Made by a program: the position numbers and the translations under genes. The notes below the pieces were generated by a model. The model searched no databases. It was not told the DNA's origin and saw nothing but the letters and a program-made list of their open reading frames with translations. 64,000 nucleotides of DNA from Cyathus striatus (Eukaryota > Basidiomycota > Agaricomycetes > Agaricales > Nidulariaceae): assembly GCA_025738555.1 (NCBI GenBank), contig JAOVFP010000013.1:2604001-2668000 (forward strand). The letters are read 5' to 3'. Positions 49,555 to 60,817 of this stretch are shown in pieces (the first letter of the stretch is position 1; every line of letters starts with the position of its first letter).

Positions 49555-52330
49555 ATGAAAACACCTCTCAACATTCTGAAGACTGGACTAGCAGAGACTA
49601 AGCAGCGCATTAAGAAGAAGCATGATGAACTTTGTGGATGCCTTAGTCGCAGTGAAAAGATCTCCAAAGAGGATGAAGCCTGGCTTGACCATGGTGGAGG
49701 CAACCTTGTCGAGGAAATGATGCTGATAGACAATCTGGAGAAGGCATCTGACTATGAACAAGAGCTATCATGTCTCAACTCACAGCAGAAATCACTGGTA
49801 GAAAAACTCAAGGATCTCAGAAGGAGTATTGGCAGTAGTTCAGTATCAGGGAGGAAGAGAAAATGTGATGGTGTGTACTTCTAGTTCCTTTCATATCCTC
49901 AATCATGCTCACAATTTTACCAGAACCAGGCGATCACATTCAGGCACCTGCTCAATCTCATGTCAAATCAAAAACAACTCCAAACCCAGCCAACATTGAG
50001 AAAGAAATTGCTACACTTGCATAGTGCATAGAAATCCTTGATTGGCATCATCAGAGCACTGCAAAAAACCAAGTAAAAACAGCAGCACACTGGGACAAGA
50101 TTTACCCTAGTTTTCAGCTTAAGCAACCAACAGTTTCTAACTGGCTGAAGCATGAAGCTGATTGGAGGGCAAAATGGGCCATTGCTCAAGCCAAGGGGCA
50201 AGGAGGAATGAGCAAGCAAGCAAAGCCAGCAGCGTTCCCACATGTGAATGACATGCTTGAGCTTTGGATTGCAAAGGCAATGGAGGATGGGGTTCATCTT
50301 ACTGGCGAGGTGATAAAGCAAAAATGGACCCACTTTGCAGATCTGGCAGATATTCCAGAGCACAAGTGGCTGACCTTGAGCAGTGGTTGGCTTGATGCAT
50401 TGAAGCATAGGTGCAGTCTCAAAGAGTTCAAGCAACATGGTGAAGCTGCATCAGCAAGTGATGTTAGCATTGAACAGGAAAAGGAACACATTTGCCAAAT
50501 TATTGAAGTGTACAACTATCCTCTGAAGAACATATTTAATATGGATGAAACTGGTCTATTTTATGCATAAGAACCTCATATTAACAAATCAGTACAATGA
50601 CTTACAATGAACACCTTGATAGAATGGCACCTGATTATGGTCTCATGACCCACCCAACCAATGGTGTCAAAGGAAATAAAACACGGCTTACATATGCATT
50701 CACAGTGAATGCAGATGGCAGTGAAAAACTTCCACCTTTCATTATTGGGAAAGCTGCACGTCCTTGAGCATTCAACAAGAAATCTGGAGCACAACTTGGA
50801 TTTCAGTACCACAATAACACAAAGGCCTGGATGACAATAGTTCTGTACCAGAAATGGATTTCAGAGTGGGATAAAAAAATGCATAGGGAGAGGTGACACA
50901 TACTTCTGCTCCAGGACAATTTCAGTGCCCATTCCCCACCCGACAACCTCACAAATATCAAAGTGGAAAACTTCCATTCAAATCTCACAGCACATGTTCA
51001 GCCAAATGATGCTGGCATTATACAATGTTTCAAGGCCCATTATTGAGCGAAGTTCATCCAATGCACTATTGAGTGGTATGATACAGGCATCTCTCCAGCT
51101 TTGATATATAATATTGATCAGCTTGAGGCAATGCATATTGCTAATTTTGCCTGGGGGGAAGTTGATATGACAACAATTAGGAACTGCTGGCTCAAAACAG
51201 GAATTATACCAGACTCACTGTGCAACAACATGGCTCCTCTGACACCTCCCCTCATTCCAATTGATTGTCATATCCGTGACAATCCCTGTACCATTGGAGT
51301 CAACTCCGGGTTTACTCCGCTTTTAGTATGTTTCCTCCAGACTATGTATACTTGTTATATATCGAACTCTTCCTTACTAATGTTTACTTGTAACTGTTTA
51401 CTTGTTCCTTCCCTTTAATATTACTACCTTGTTCTCCGGCCGCGGCCATTTCTCCTATGACTATAATCTAGAGGCGTACTACTAGTTTACCATGTTCTAC
51501 ATTTCATGGAGTTTACTTAACCCTAGGATGCCACATACCCATGGGCATTACTCCGTACGCATTCGGACAAAGTAGTTTACTATATAAACTACTCCTGTAA
51601 TGTAGATAGACTTCAGTTTCAAATCAACTACGTTTACACCCTTTCTCCTACTTGGGCCTTGAGCCAACTCCACTGTTTTGCCACTTACTCCGCTTTGTTC
51701 TAAATATGGAACTGGAAGTCCAAGGGGCGCAACACACAAGTTGAAGCCAACGTTCCACTACTCCCGTACTTGTTCATCATCTCCACACACCCTACTAACG
51801 TTGTACAAGTTACTCTGCTATTAGACTATCTCCTCCGAGGTTCTTGTCCCTAGTGGAATAGAATGGGACGTGACATTGATACCCTTTTGGTCTCCAGTGG
51901 TCCATCTTGTAACTCCCAGGTTGAAGGCGAGCTCTCTTCTGCCCTGAACAACCTTGTAGCAACTGGTGCACTCCAGACATGTAACAGAATGTCTATTGAA
52001 GAGCTATGCAACCCTTATGCTGAGCAGGAGATTGTGTCCAAGAATACAACAGATGAGGACATCTTTAAAGCTGTCATGGAGATGGTGGAGGAAGAGCAAA
52101 TGTGCAAGAAGAATGGTGGAGATGATGGAGTAGCAGACTTGGAGGAAGCTGGACCCACATGTTGAGATGTATTGGCAGCATCACTTGCTATTTGGAAGTA
52201 CCTTTCAGATAGTACTGAGCTGGATGCCAGAAGGCTTGAGCAGGACCTTGCGAGGTTTGTGCATCAAGTATGCACAGAAGAGTCAGCAAGTATAGTGCCT
52301 ACAATGATTACGCAGTACTTCGGCAGATAA
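49555..52330 (+). pseudogene. Broken pogo/Fot1-type DDE transposase
   Basis: Readable in pieces. A coiled-coil Lys/Glu-rich N-terminus (49555-49875) is followed, after a probable intron, by a CENP-B-like helix-turn-helix region (about 49930-50420; S-W-L-K and W-x-x-K-W-A-I-A words). The DDE core follows: N-M-D-E-T-G (about 50540), L-P-P-F-I-I-G-K-A (50730-50757), L-L-Q-D-N-F-S-A-H (about 50905-50930) and H-V-Q-P-N-D-A-G-I-I-Q-C-F-K-A-H-Y (about 50993-51043). The acidic C-terminal tail resumes after the solo LTR (51876-52165) and ends near 52330. In-frame stops occur at 50022, 50568, 50764, 50893 and 51044, plus a frame change near 50600. The stops at 50764 and 51044 sit where related transposases have Arg (R-P-R-A-F, H-Y-R-A-K), as expected from CGA to TGA. 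Confidence 0.8.
51266..51875 (+). mobile_element. Solo LTR of a Ty3/gypsy-type retrotransposon inserted in the pogo transposase
   Basis: 610 bp, begins TGTCA and ends TGACA (perfect 5-bp inverted ends, TG..CA), with the 5-bp target-site duplication TTGAT at 51261-51265 and 51876-51880. Removing it and one TTGAT restores the transposase reading I-P-I-D-T-L-L-V-S-S. Its start (TGTCATATCCGTG) resembles the start of the 60818-61583 LTR on its own sense strand (TGTTATATCCGTG), and an internal stretch also matches, so the two belong to related families. No internal retrotransposon genes remain, so LTR-LTR recombination removed them. Confidence 0.88.
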
Positions 52331-52475
52331 TATTATTATGTAATCATTCCTGTGACCTCGCAAAATGTATTATGTAATCATTGGCACTTGTTGCAGCAGT
52401 TCATAACCACCTATAACCTATAGTTTGAGATGTCCACCAACCCCTATGGATTACTACAAGTTTGACTGTACATCA

Positions 52476-53009
52476 TCAGCAAATCTGCACACACATTCGT
52501 GAGAACATTCAGCACATTGTCTTTCCATGTGACGTTAGGTGACATTTGCGTTTGCATTACGAGTTATCTTTCTCTTTCATTATTAACTTTCACTTTCTCT
52601 TTGTTGTTTGTCTCTTTGAAACACTGGTTTGTATTTGGTTGGTGTCTCGTCTTTCATTGCATTCTAATACTAACTATATTGACATCTAGTGCTACTTAAT
52701 ATCCCTATCTGATTTGGAGGCCACTCCTCAACAGGCACATGAAGAATTTAAAGCCTAGCAGGCTAGTGAGAGGCTCGATGATGTGGCCCTTGCTCCAGTG
52801 GGTGAGAAGGTTGTGGAGAAAGTCAGAGCAGGGTTTAGGGATGCAGTTGCATTTGTAGTGAGTACCTTACTTGTGCCTGCTTCCTGGGTATGGGCAAATT
52901 GCTGACTTGGATCCCATTCACACTAGATCATGGATCTATTGCATTTCTCTGGTGCAGAATGTACATATTCTGCTGGTAGTACTCCACATAGTGGGCCTGG
53001 TAGCCACTG
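52476..53009. other. Unassigned repeat-region sequence between pogo element and TIR element
   Basis: Short frames only. Part of 52690-52870 reads like protein on the plus strand with one stop, but I cannot assign it. It may belong to the Plavaka-like remnant to its right, into which the 53016-55974 element inserted. Confidence 0.3.
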
Positions 53010-53435
53010 TACTGACCAAGGGGGCACACAGATTGGAAAAAAAGACCCAGGGTCGATTTTTCTGAAACCGCCTCATTGCTCCACCTACCTACCTTACATA
53101 AGCCAATTATTACCAAATATGGAAAGAGGTCTATTTTTAGTATATTTGAAGATCTGGCTACTTTCAGATCTGCTTAACACCTCTGCCTCCTTCCTTGCTC
53201 AGTTTACACATACAAGTCCATCCACACAGTACTATGAAAGAGGTGATATTGTGCCCTTGCTCAGTATTTGCATCATAGTTCTGTACTACAGTATTCTGTG
53301 CAGATACCTGGGCTATATAATATACTGTATTATCACTTGGAAGTTTGTCAGAAGCCTTTTAAAATGTGAGTAATGTTTCTTGTGTTCAGATTTGTGACAA
53401 ATCTTGATGTACATTGCCCTAGAGAGAGCTCTTTA

Positions 53436-55302
53436 CACTTAGCCGGGTGTTCTGTACAGATCCGCGCAGAATCCGTGCGGAATCTGTACGGAATTTTCGG
53501 AGTCCGTGCGGAATCTGCACAGATTTGGCAGAGGTTTTTTTGATTCTGTGCAGAATCTGCACAGAATCGAAAATTCCGTGCAGATTACGCAGAATTCCGC
53601 ATTACAGACCTGAAAAATTCTGTACAGAATCTGTACAGAATTTTATTATACTTATTTTCTTTTGGAAAATTAGAATAGAAAATTGTGTGACACTAAGCAT
53701 TAAGTGTGACACTGTGCATGAAGCGTGACACTAAGCATTAAGCGTGACACTATGCATTGAGTGTGACACTAAGCTAAGCATTGAGTGTGACGCTAAGCGT
53801 TGAGTGTGACACTATGTGTTGAGCGTGACACTAAGCATTAAGCGTGACACTATGCATTGAGTGTGACACTAAGCATTGAGTGTGACACTAAGCATTAAGT
53901 GTGACACTATGCATTAAGCGTGACACTATGCATTGAGTGTGACACTAAGCATTGAGTGTGACACTAAGCATTAAGTGTGACACTATGCATTAAGCGTGAC
54001 ACTATGCATTGAGTGTGACACTATGCATTGAGCGTGACGTTAAGCATTAAGTGTGACACTATGCATTGAGTGTGATACTAAGCATTGAGTGTGACACTAT
54101 GCATTGAGCGTGACACTATGCATTGAGCGTGACACTAAGCATTGAGCGTGACACTAAACATTAAGTGTGACACTATGCATTAAGCGTGACACTAAGCATT
54201 AAGTGTGACACTATGCATTGAGTGTGATGCTAAGCATTGAGTGTGACACTATGCATTGAGTGTGATGCTAAGCATTGAGTGTGACACTAAGCATTGAGTG
54301 TGATGCTAAGCATTAAGTGTGATGCTAAGCATTAAGTGTGACACTAAGCATTAAGCATGACACTAAGCATTGAGTGTGATGCTAAGCATTAAGTGTGACA
54401 CTAAGCATTGAGTGTGACACTATGCATTAAGTGTGATGCTAAGCATTGAGTGTGACACTAAGCATTGAGTGTGACACTATGCATTAAGTGTGACGCTAAG
54501 CATTGAGTGTGACACTAAGCATTAAGTGTGATACTATGCATTAAGTGTGACACTATGCATTAAGTGTGACACTATGCATTAAGTGTGACACTAAGCATTG
54601 ACACTAAGCATAAAGCGTGACACTAAGCATTGAGTGTGACACGTATGCATTAAGCATAACACTAAGCATTAAGTGTGACACTAAGCATTAAGTGTGACAC
54701 TAAGCATTGAGTGTGACACTAAGCATAAAGCGTGACACTATGTATTAAGTGTGACACTATGCATTAAGTGTGACACTATGCATTAAGTGTGACACTAAGC
54801 ATTGAGTGTAACACTAAGCATAAAGCGTGACACTATGTATTAAGTGTGACACTAAGCATGAAGCGTGACACTATGCATTAAGTGTGACACCATGCATTAA
54901 GTGTGACACTATGCATTGAGCGTGACGCTAAGCATTGAGTGTGACGCTAAGCATTGAGTGTGACACTAAGCATTGAGCATGACACTAAGCATTGAGTGTG
55001 ACACTAAGCATTGAGCATGACACTAAGCATTGAGCGTGACACTAAGCATTGAGTGTGATACTAAGTATTGAGTGTGACACTATACATTAACTGTGACACT
55101 ATGCATTAAGTATAACACTAAGTGTTGAGTGTGATACTATACATTCCCATTCCATTGTTACATTAATCCACACAGAATTATCACCTCAAACAATAAAAAT
55201 TACTACTATTTAAATTCTGTATGTAACCCACACAGGTCTGTACGGATCTGTACGGATTCCGTGCGGATCCGTGCGGATCCGTACAGACCTCCAGGGGGAG
55301 TG
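53436..55302. mobile_element. Inner CACT-ended element with subrepeat-rich inverted termini
   Basis: Both ends read TTTACACT then six variable bases then GG and CTGTAC, inward (CACT at 53436; AGTG ending at 55302), with TA flanking both sides. The termini are made of short words (CTGTACAGATCC, CCGTGCGGAATC) repeated over about 200 bp on the left (53450-53645) and about 70 bp on the right (55227-55290). The layout resembles a foldback or CACTA-type non-autonomous element carrying a minisatellite in its core. Confidence 0.55.
53685..55140 (+). repeat. 19-bp minisatellite, about 75 copies
   Basis: The unit is cattgagtgtgacactaag, head to tail. Common variants are TTGA/TTAA, GTGT/GCGT, TAAG/TATG and GACACT/GATGCT. 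A few units are shortened (for example near 54598). It is not coding, since 19 is not a multiple of three and the frame closes repeatedly. Confidence 0.92.
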
Positions 55303-55980
55303 TAAACTACTGCCTAGAGGCTAGATCCACAAAGCCTTGAATAGTGTGTTCATGTGTTACAGGAATTCCACCTTTGTCTGCACCCTCACCACTGTTCTTA
55401 TCCCTTCTGCCAATCTCTGATTCTCTGTGCTAGGCTGCTAGCTAGTCCATCAACCACTTCTGTTGGGACTTATATCTCTAGTTTGTATTCCTGCTGAGAT
55501 GCATTTGTCTCATCATAGTCTTTAAGAGTATTGGCTAGGCCAAGGTTTACACAATGGAGTTGTATTCCACAATCAGGGCAAATAGAAAAGCCCTCAGAGT
55601 CAAGGATTCTTGGTGGTGCTGGAGGTGCTGGAGTAGGCTGCCATCATTAATAGTTAGCAACTAGCTTTCTAGCTGTAGCATAGAATGGAAAACTGTGAGG
55701 TCCATAGTGAATTTGTTGCTTTAAGTTGGCTTCAAGAGTCATTGATGAGGTAATTGTAGATAAGATAATAATTTGTCATCTAGCTCTGACAAATCCATTA
55801 TAATGCCCAAATGACCACAAGTGATGCTGCTGAGCACAGGAATTGACATTAAATGGAATATAAGCCAATTATAATTCACTGAATGCACTACAAAACCTGA
55901 TATAAGACTAATGTATAGAGGGTTCCTACCCTCCCCACCCCCAGTGAGAAATTCCAATCCGTGTGCCCCCTTGGTACTGA

Positions 55981-58620
55981 CTGCAAGTAATCAATTAGGT
56001 GAAACCACATTCTGTTACCAAAAAGTTACAGTGGACATCCATCACTTTGATTGTTGAGGCTGTAGCACAAAACAGCCATTGCCATGATGTACAGGAACTT
56101 GGAAGGGGGTCAATGATTGATAGGGTGCAGGAGCTGGGCCTGGCTGGGCACATTAGTTGATGTGGTTGATGGTCTGTGTGTCTGTTTGCGAGGTGGCTCA
56201 GGGTGGTCCATGGAGTTGGTGAGTTAGCCCACACAATGCTTACTCATGTAGCACTTTCAGATATGTTTTTTTTGCACATGTGGCTTGCCTTGTATAAAGT
56301 CAGTAATGTCCTGTAACAAGAACTTAGCATGCTGCTGAACATGAAACTGATGGATAGATTTAGTTGGGATTGAGTGTATTGCTACACTGATGGTGACTCA
56401 TGAGGGACAGAGCAAGGACTACTGTGAGTGTATCACTCTGCATGGTACAGCTGGAATTGAGCAGATGAAGTAAGGTGTGCTGCACTGTGCTTGCTGGGAG
56501 AGAGTTGGTTGAGATGGGAGTGTCTAGCTGGTAAGGAGTGGCAAGATGGCCAGGTTGACAGTCATTGGAGACAGTGAGATAGATGGGGTATTGGGGCTGA
56601 GGCTTGGGGTCCATTTGAGGGATTAGGGAGGCAGGACAATGGGATATGGTAATCACTTATCCTAAAATGCCATTTCATGAGCAGCATGGTCTGCATATTT
56701 ATTGACAAAGAATGATGAGAATGCTGACAGAGATGTTTCTGCTCTGATGTCTCACAGTGTGAAATGTGGGCCTGAGATACCAATCAAGTGAGCCAGACGA
56801 AGGATTGTGTTGATATGAATGATAGATATTAAATGATGCCACTGATGACCATGACCAATATGATGGGTCTGAACAGCCCATAATCCTGTATCCTTGCATG
56901 GTGTATTGTCAAAACATTCAAACCAACATACAAGTGCACATTGATACAAATGTTTGTCATATCTAAATGAGAGAAAAAGCTGAACTTGGGCTACCTGAAG
57001 GCTGCAGAAACCTGGAAGATCTGGATCATTTATGACAAAAACACAGTTATGATGACCAAGGCCACTTCACCATGATGGGGTTGCTTGTATAATTTCATGT
57101 CACATTCCTCCAATCCCTGACAGATCACTTGGTGCATGAAATAGACAAGTAGCTGAATAGAACATCTGAACAATAAGGCTTGGGCTGATGAGAGAACAGT
57201 CTTCTAAGTTTGCCTCCATTCCCATTATATTGGCTTCTGGCTGCAGTTGATTGTAAAGGAACTGTCAGATATGACTAGAGAGTTCTGGAATGTCAAGTCT
57301 TTCACTAACTAGAGCCAGTGTTCTAGAATATCCTGATACTAAGATAGAGGTATGTTGGTTCACAGCAGAAACAACTGCATAGCATGGACCTACATATCTG
57401 CATGCTTTGGTAGCTGCACATCACCAACTGAAGTAACTCCATCGTCATCTTCTCCATCACTATTCACATCATCCTGTTCTAGTGATAACAGTCAAGTGCT
57501 TTGCAAGGATGGCTGGAGAAGTATGCCTGTGGACTCCAGGTGTGCACACATTGCATTGATCTTATTGATCCATTGGTTTGTGAGTAGCATTTGACTGAGT
57601 GCCTCATTTCAACTTGAATGCCTCCAAGGTTCTTTCACCACTTTAATATGCTTCAATTCTGTAATGGATGAATATAGACCATTTGGGGCACTGAATTGTT
57701 GTATGAGATAGCAAAAGTGAACCATTGCATGTTGACAGGGTAGTGAAACATGGTCACAAGCACCTGTTTCTATAAAAATTTGACATGCAACATGGAATCA
57801 TTCAACAGCTTCATCAATGGCAAGTAGAGTGTCTTCATTAATATCTGATTGCTGCACAAGGTAACAGAATTCAAGGAAGGCACTGAAAGCATGAATCATC
57901 TTAACTGGTACAAAGCTATTAATTGCAGGAAGAAAAACCTATTGAAGTGGTCAGAAATTAGAATCTACATGAAGTTGTGCAGTTTATAAATGTACCTTCA
58001 TAAGAGCTTTAGAGTCATCACCTGTCCACTGTTTGAACTTTCTTCCTTCATGAAAATGATGCAGACCTGGAAAGGGAGAAGTCACTATGATTCTATTGAT
58101 GAAGTAAGGCATATGAAACATCAATAGATTGTAGAGTAAGTAGTGACCTACCAATGATCCAGCTCTGCTAAGACTTGCTTCAGCTTATTAGGATTGTCCT
58201 TATTTGCTATCTTGAGGTATATTAGTACCCAGTTGACAAGGTGGTCCTTAAATGTCCCCTTAATGATCTGGTGAAGGAGATCTGGAGAGAGTAATTTGTG
58301 TATATTGGTGTGGTCAAATCTGACAGTGAAAGGCTGTTGAACTTGTTTAATTTGATAGATACAGATTTCATATTGGAGTCATGCCATACCAATACATCAC
58401 CTACAATCCCATATCCATCCCACATAGCATGCATATTTCCAGCTGTTGCATTCCATATAGACTCTGTATGCTCATGACTGTGGAATGTCATAATATGCTG
58501 TGGGTTGTCTAAATTATCAGGAAATGCAATACATCTAAAAAAATGTGTTATATGGAGCAAGTTGCAATAAGAAAAGGCTTACCTGGGACACCATCCAGAC
58601 ACAACACACACTAATAAACA
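55981..58620 (-). pseudogene. Degenerate Plavaka-type (CACTA superfamily) transposase remnant
   Basis: On the minus strand, between about 58600 and 57540, fragments follow the order of the C-terminal half of fungal Plavaka transposases: S-G-W-C-P-R then, after an intron, A-F-P-D-N-L-D-N-P; G-Y-G-I-V-G-D-V-L-V-W-H-D; L-L-H-Q-I-I-K-G-T-F-K-D-H-L-V-N-W; F-P-G-L-H-H-F-H-E-G-R-K-F-K-Q-W-T-G-D-D-S-K-A-L; F-S-A-F-L-E-F-C-Y-L-V; S-A-P-N-G-L-Y-S-S-I-T-E. Stops and frame changes break it. The family call is from memory of these motifs. Sequence to the left (55981-57300) may be the element's tail but is not recognised. CpG is almost absent. Confidence 0.65.
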
Positions 58621-58920
58621 TTGTGTTAGATATTCTGGGTTGCACAGCTTCTTTGACAGCTGTCACTTGTCACCTGTCATACTTGACAGTTCTGTGATTG
58701 ACAGATATGTAATTGACAGATTGACAGCTGTCAGTTACCTTAGTTACATGGCTGTGCTTTCTTGTATATATAAACCCCTTGTACTTTGGTAGATGTTAAC
58801 AAGTTTCCTCCCCATCTGTGTCTGTGTCTGTGTCTGAGTCTTTGCTCCATCATCATCCTTTATTCTCTTCATCCACCCCTTCTATTCTTGTTACTTCTGA
58901 CAACTCAAGCAATTATACAG
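58621..58920 (+). repeat. LTR-like segment with clustered TGACAG/CTGTCA words
   Basis: Begins TGTTAGATATTCTGGG at about 58623, interrupting the Plavaka-like frame. It holds about nine copies of TGACAG or its complement (58655-58735) and a TATATATAAACCCC box (about 58765-58780), then a CT-rich stretch. This resembles a 5' LTR, but I found no matching end, target duplication or internal genes. Confidence 0.35.
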
Positions 58921-60112
58921 GCACTGGTTGTAAAGACCAAAGCTATTCATTCTGTGCCTGCCAAGTATAGCAAGCGAAAATATAGTCAGGATAGGTGGCC
59001 CCAACATAGTGATCTCCTGGAAGGTGCATATACTTCATTCCATTCTGAAGTAATGACTATGATTTACAACTACCTTGGTGGGATCAACACTTGGACACCA
59101 TGGGAGGAAGAAGTTGTTTCAAAGATTTGGAACACAGTATTTGTTGCTGCTGACTATACTATCTCACATGAAGATCACAATGATGAGCTTTTCAAAACTG
59201 TGGACACCTTTGTAAGTATTTCAGTCAATTGTGATTTCTATACATTATTGACTACATTTTGTTTAGGTTCAACATGATGTCAACAACAATTGGATTAAGG
59301 GCTTCACCAATGCTGCTGTTAAGGCTCTTAGTGATGTATGGAATGTGGTTGGGCTTAAATCCCAGGACACCTGTGCTGCTTTTGTAAAGATTATGCTTGG
59401 TGATGTTGCCAACCCATTCAGGGACTCTTCACATGTCCAAGTTCTTCCATTCATATTCAGGGCAGCATACACTGAAGGTTGGAGTGAGATCCCAAAGGAG
59501 CATTATAATTATAGAGTAAGCACTGTTCTCTTATATTTTCCATTATCTGAAGTCAGTTGTTTCATGTAAATCAAGGGTTGCTTTCTAGGTCCACTTGTAC
59601 TTCAAACCCTTGCATCCCATCTAGATCTTGTACATAAGCCTAAGTCTGACATATACAGCAGGTTCAATATGAAACCCAAGGGGGCACTTGTTATATCCAT
59701 ACAGGCAGTAGGTTAATATTTAACTTCTAATTCTATTCTAATGTGATATTACAGATGCTCAGAATTCTCATTTTTTCTCATAGTGGCATTATTGAGCTTC
59801 CAAAGAGTTGAAAGGAAGAATCAACAAAATTTTCAAGTAAGAATTATAGTGATATTCATGACCATAATAGGTGGGGTCAGTTGGTCATGAAGCCCCATGC
59901 CTATCTATGGAATGATCATATAAACAATATGTCAGAAAGTCACTGGCAAGCAGTTATAGATAGTACAATGGAATTTAGAAAAAGGGTCAGTGCTAGAGGA
60001 AGGTGAAAGGATAACATTGTCAATGATGAGAAAGTGATTATTGACCTTGGTGATGGTCAAGAGGCAGACAAGAAGTATCTTTTTATGGATGTCAAGTTTG
60101 TTGATGACACTT
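58915..60112 (+). pseudogene. Decayed protein-coding gene of unknown function
   Basis: Exon-like frames 58915-59212 and 59268-59515 are joined by a plausible GTAAGT..TTTAG intron and encode a Trp-rich soluble protein (N-N-W-I-K-G-F, P-F-I-F-R-A-A-Y-T-E-G-W). After two more breaks the frame resumes at about 59845-60112 (W-G-Q-L-V-M-K-P-H-A-Y-L-W-N-D-H) with one stop near 60004 and ends at TAA. The arrangement resembles families of lineage-specific mushroom proteins such as DUF6532, but I cannot confirm that. Confidence 0.4.
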
Positions 60113-60817
60113 AAATCAAATTAACTACACTAATGCCATAGCTATATATACATACCATGTACTAATACTGTGGTTTTCTGCCAATTGAACCCCTGCTCAC
60201 ACTAAACATTTTCATTTTTTAAGAGTGCATTTAAAATACTTCAAATATAAGCAATAGCATTTAGACAGCATTCAATATCTTGTTATTGCTGCATTTGAAA
60301 GAAAGTGTATCATTTCTCAACTTTTAGACAGCATTGAATGGATAATGTGACATTCATTGCAAATGACCTAGAGTTAAATGATGTAAGTCATATTGACAGT
60401 GTTCTCATAGTTACCATTGTTTCAGTCTTTAAAAGATGCATAATGTCATGAGAATGCACCTGCAGATTTGCTGATGATTGAAAAGACTACCTCACTTGAG
60501 CCCTGACTTAAGAATCCTGCAAGTACTTTTCAATATGTTCATTCATCTTGATCTACCAATGACACAGTAGCTACTTATGTAAAGTGTACAAGTAATTCCT
60601 CTGTCATTACATAGATTACAACATTATTACATCACTTGTATATATAGTACTTAAAAATAAATAAAATTGGATTTAATGCCCAAAAAAATAAGTAATGTTG
60701 AGTTGGATATGCATTTGTTCCTGCTCACATAGTAGTAGTACAGTACAACTATATCTAAAAATATAGCTACTCATAACATATCATGATTGATATATATGAA
60801 CACTCATAGTCACAAGT
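60113..60817. other. AT-rich, CpG-poor spacer
   Basis: No gene or known element seen. It ends abruptly at the LTR boundary at 60818, where CpG content rises. Confidence 0.4.

Larger units (their letters stand above)
49151..52473 (+). mobile_element. Degenerate pogo/Fot1-like DNA transposon, split by a solo LTR
   Basis: Terminal inverted repeats GATGTACAGTCAAACTTGTA (left, about 49150-49169; right, reverse-complemented at about 52454-52473) flank the element. In both TIRs the word TA-CAGTC marks the likely TA target site of the Tc1/mariner superfamily (inner element about 49156-52468). A broken transposase lies inside. Length is 3.3 kb, or about 2.7 kb without the inserted LTR (51266-51875). 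Confidence 0.8.
53016..55974. mobile_element. 2,959-bp TIR element with 6-bp target duplication, no recognisable transposase
   Basis: Terminal inverted repeats of 23 bp with one mismatch: CCAAGGGGGCACAC then A/G then GATTGGAA (53016-53038 and reverse-complemented at 55952-55974). TACTGA directly repeats at 53010-53015 and 55975-55980, as a target-site duplication should. Inside are a further CACT-ended element and a minisatellite array. I found no transposase, so it looks non-autonomous. The superfamily is not settled. Confidence 0.75.

Noticed and set aside
53447..53728. 93-aa Arg/Cys-rich open frame
   Set aside because: It is the translation of inverted-repeat words (CCGTGCGGAATCTG) and not a gene.
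53685..55140. Regular short repeats suggesting a CRISPR array
   Set aside because: Units of 19 bp abut head to tail without spacers, in a eukaryotic repeat region; it is a minisatellite.
59668..59700. Second copy of the CCAAGGGGGCAC terminus
   Set aside because: Only 12 bases match and no partner or target duplication is visible; it could be chance or a polypurine tract.
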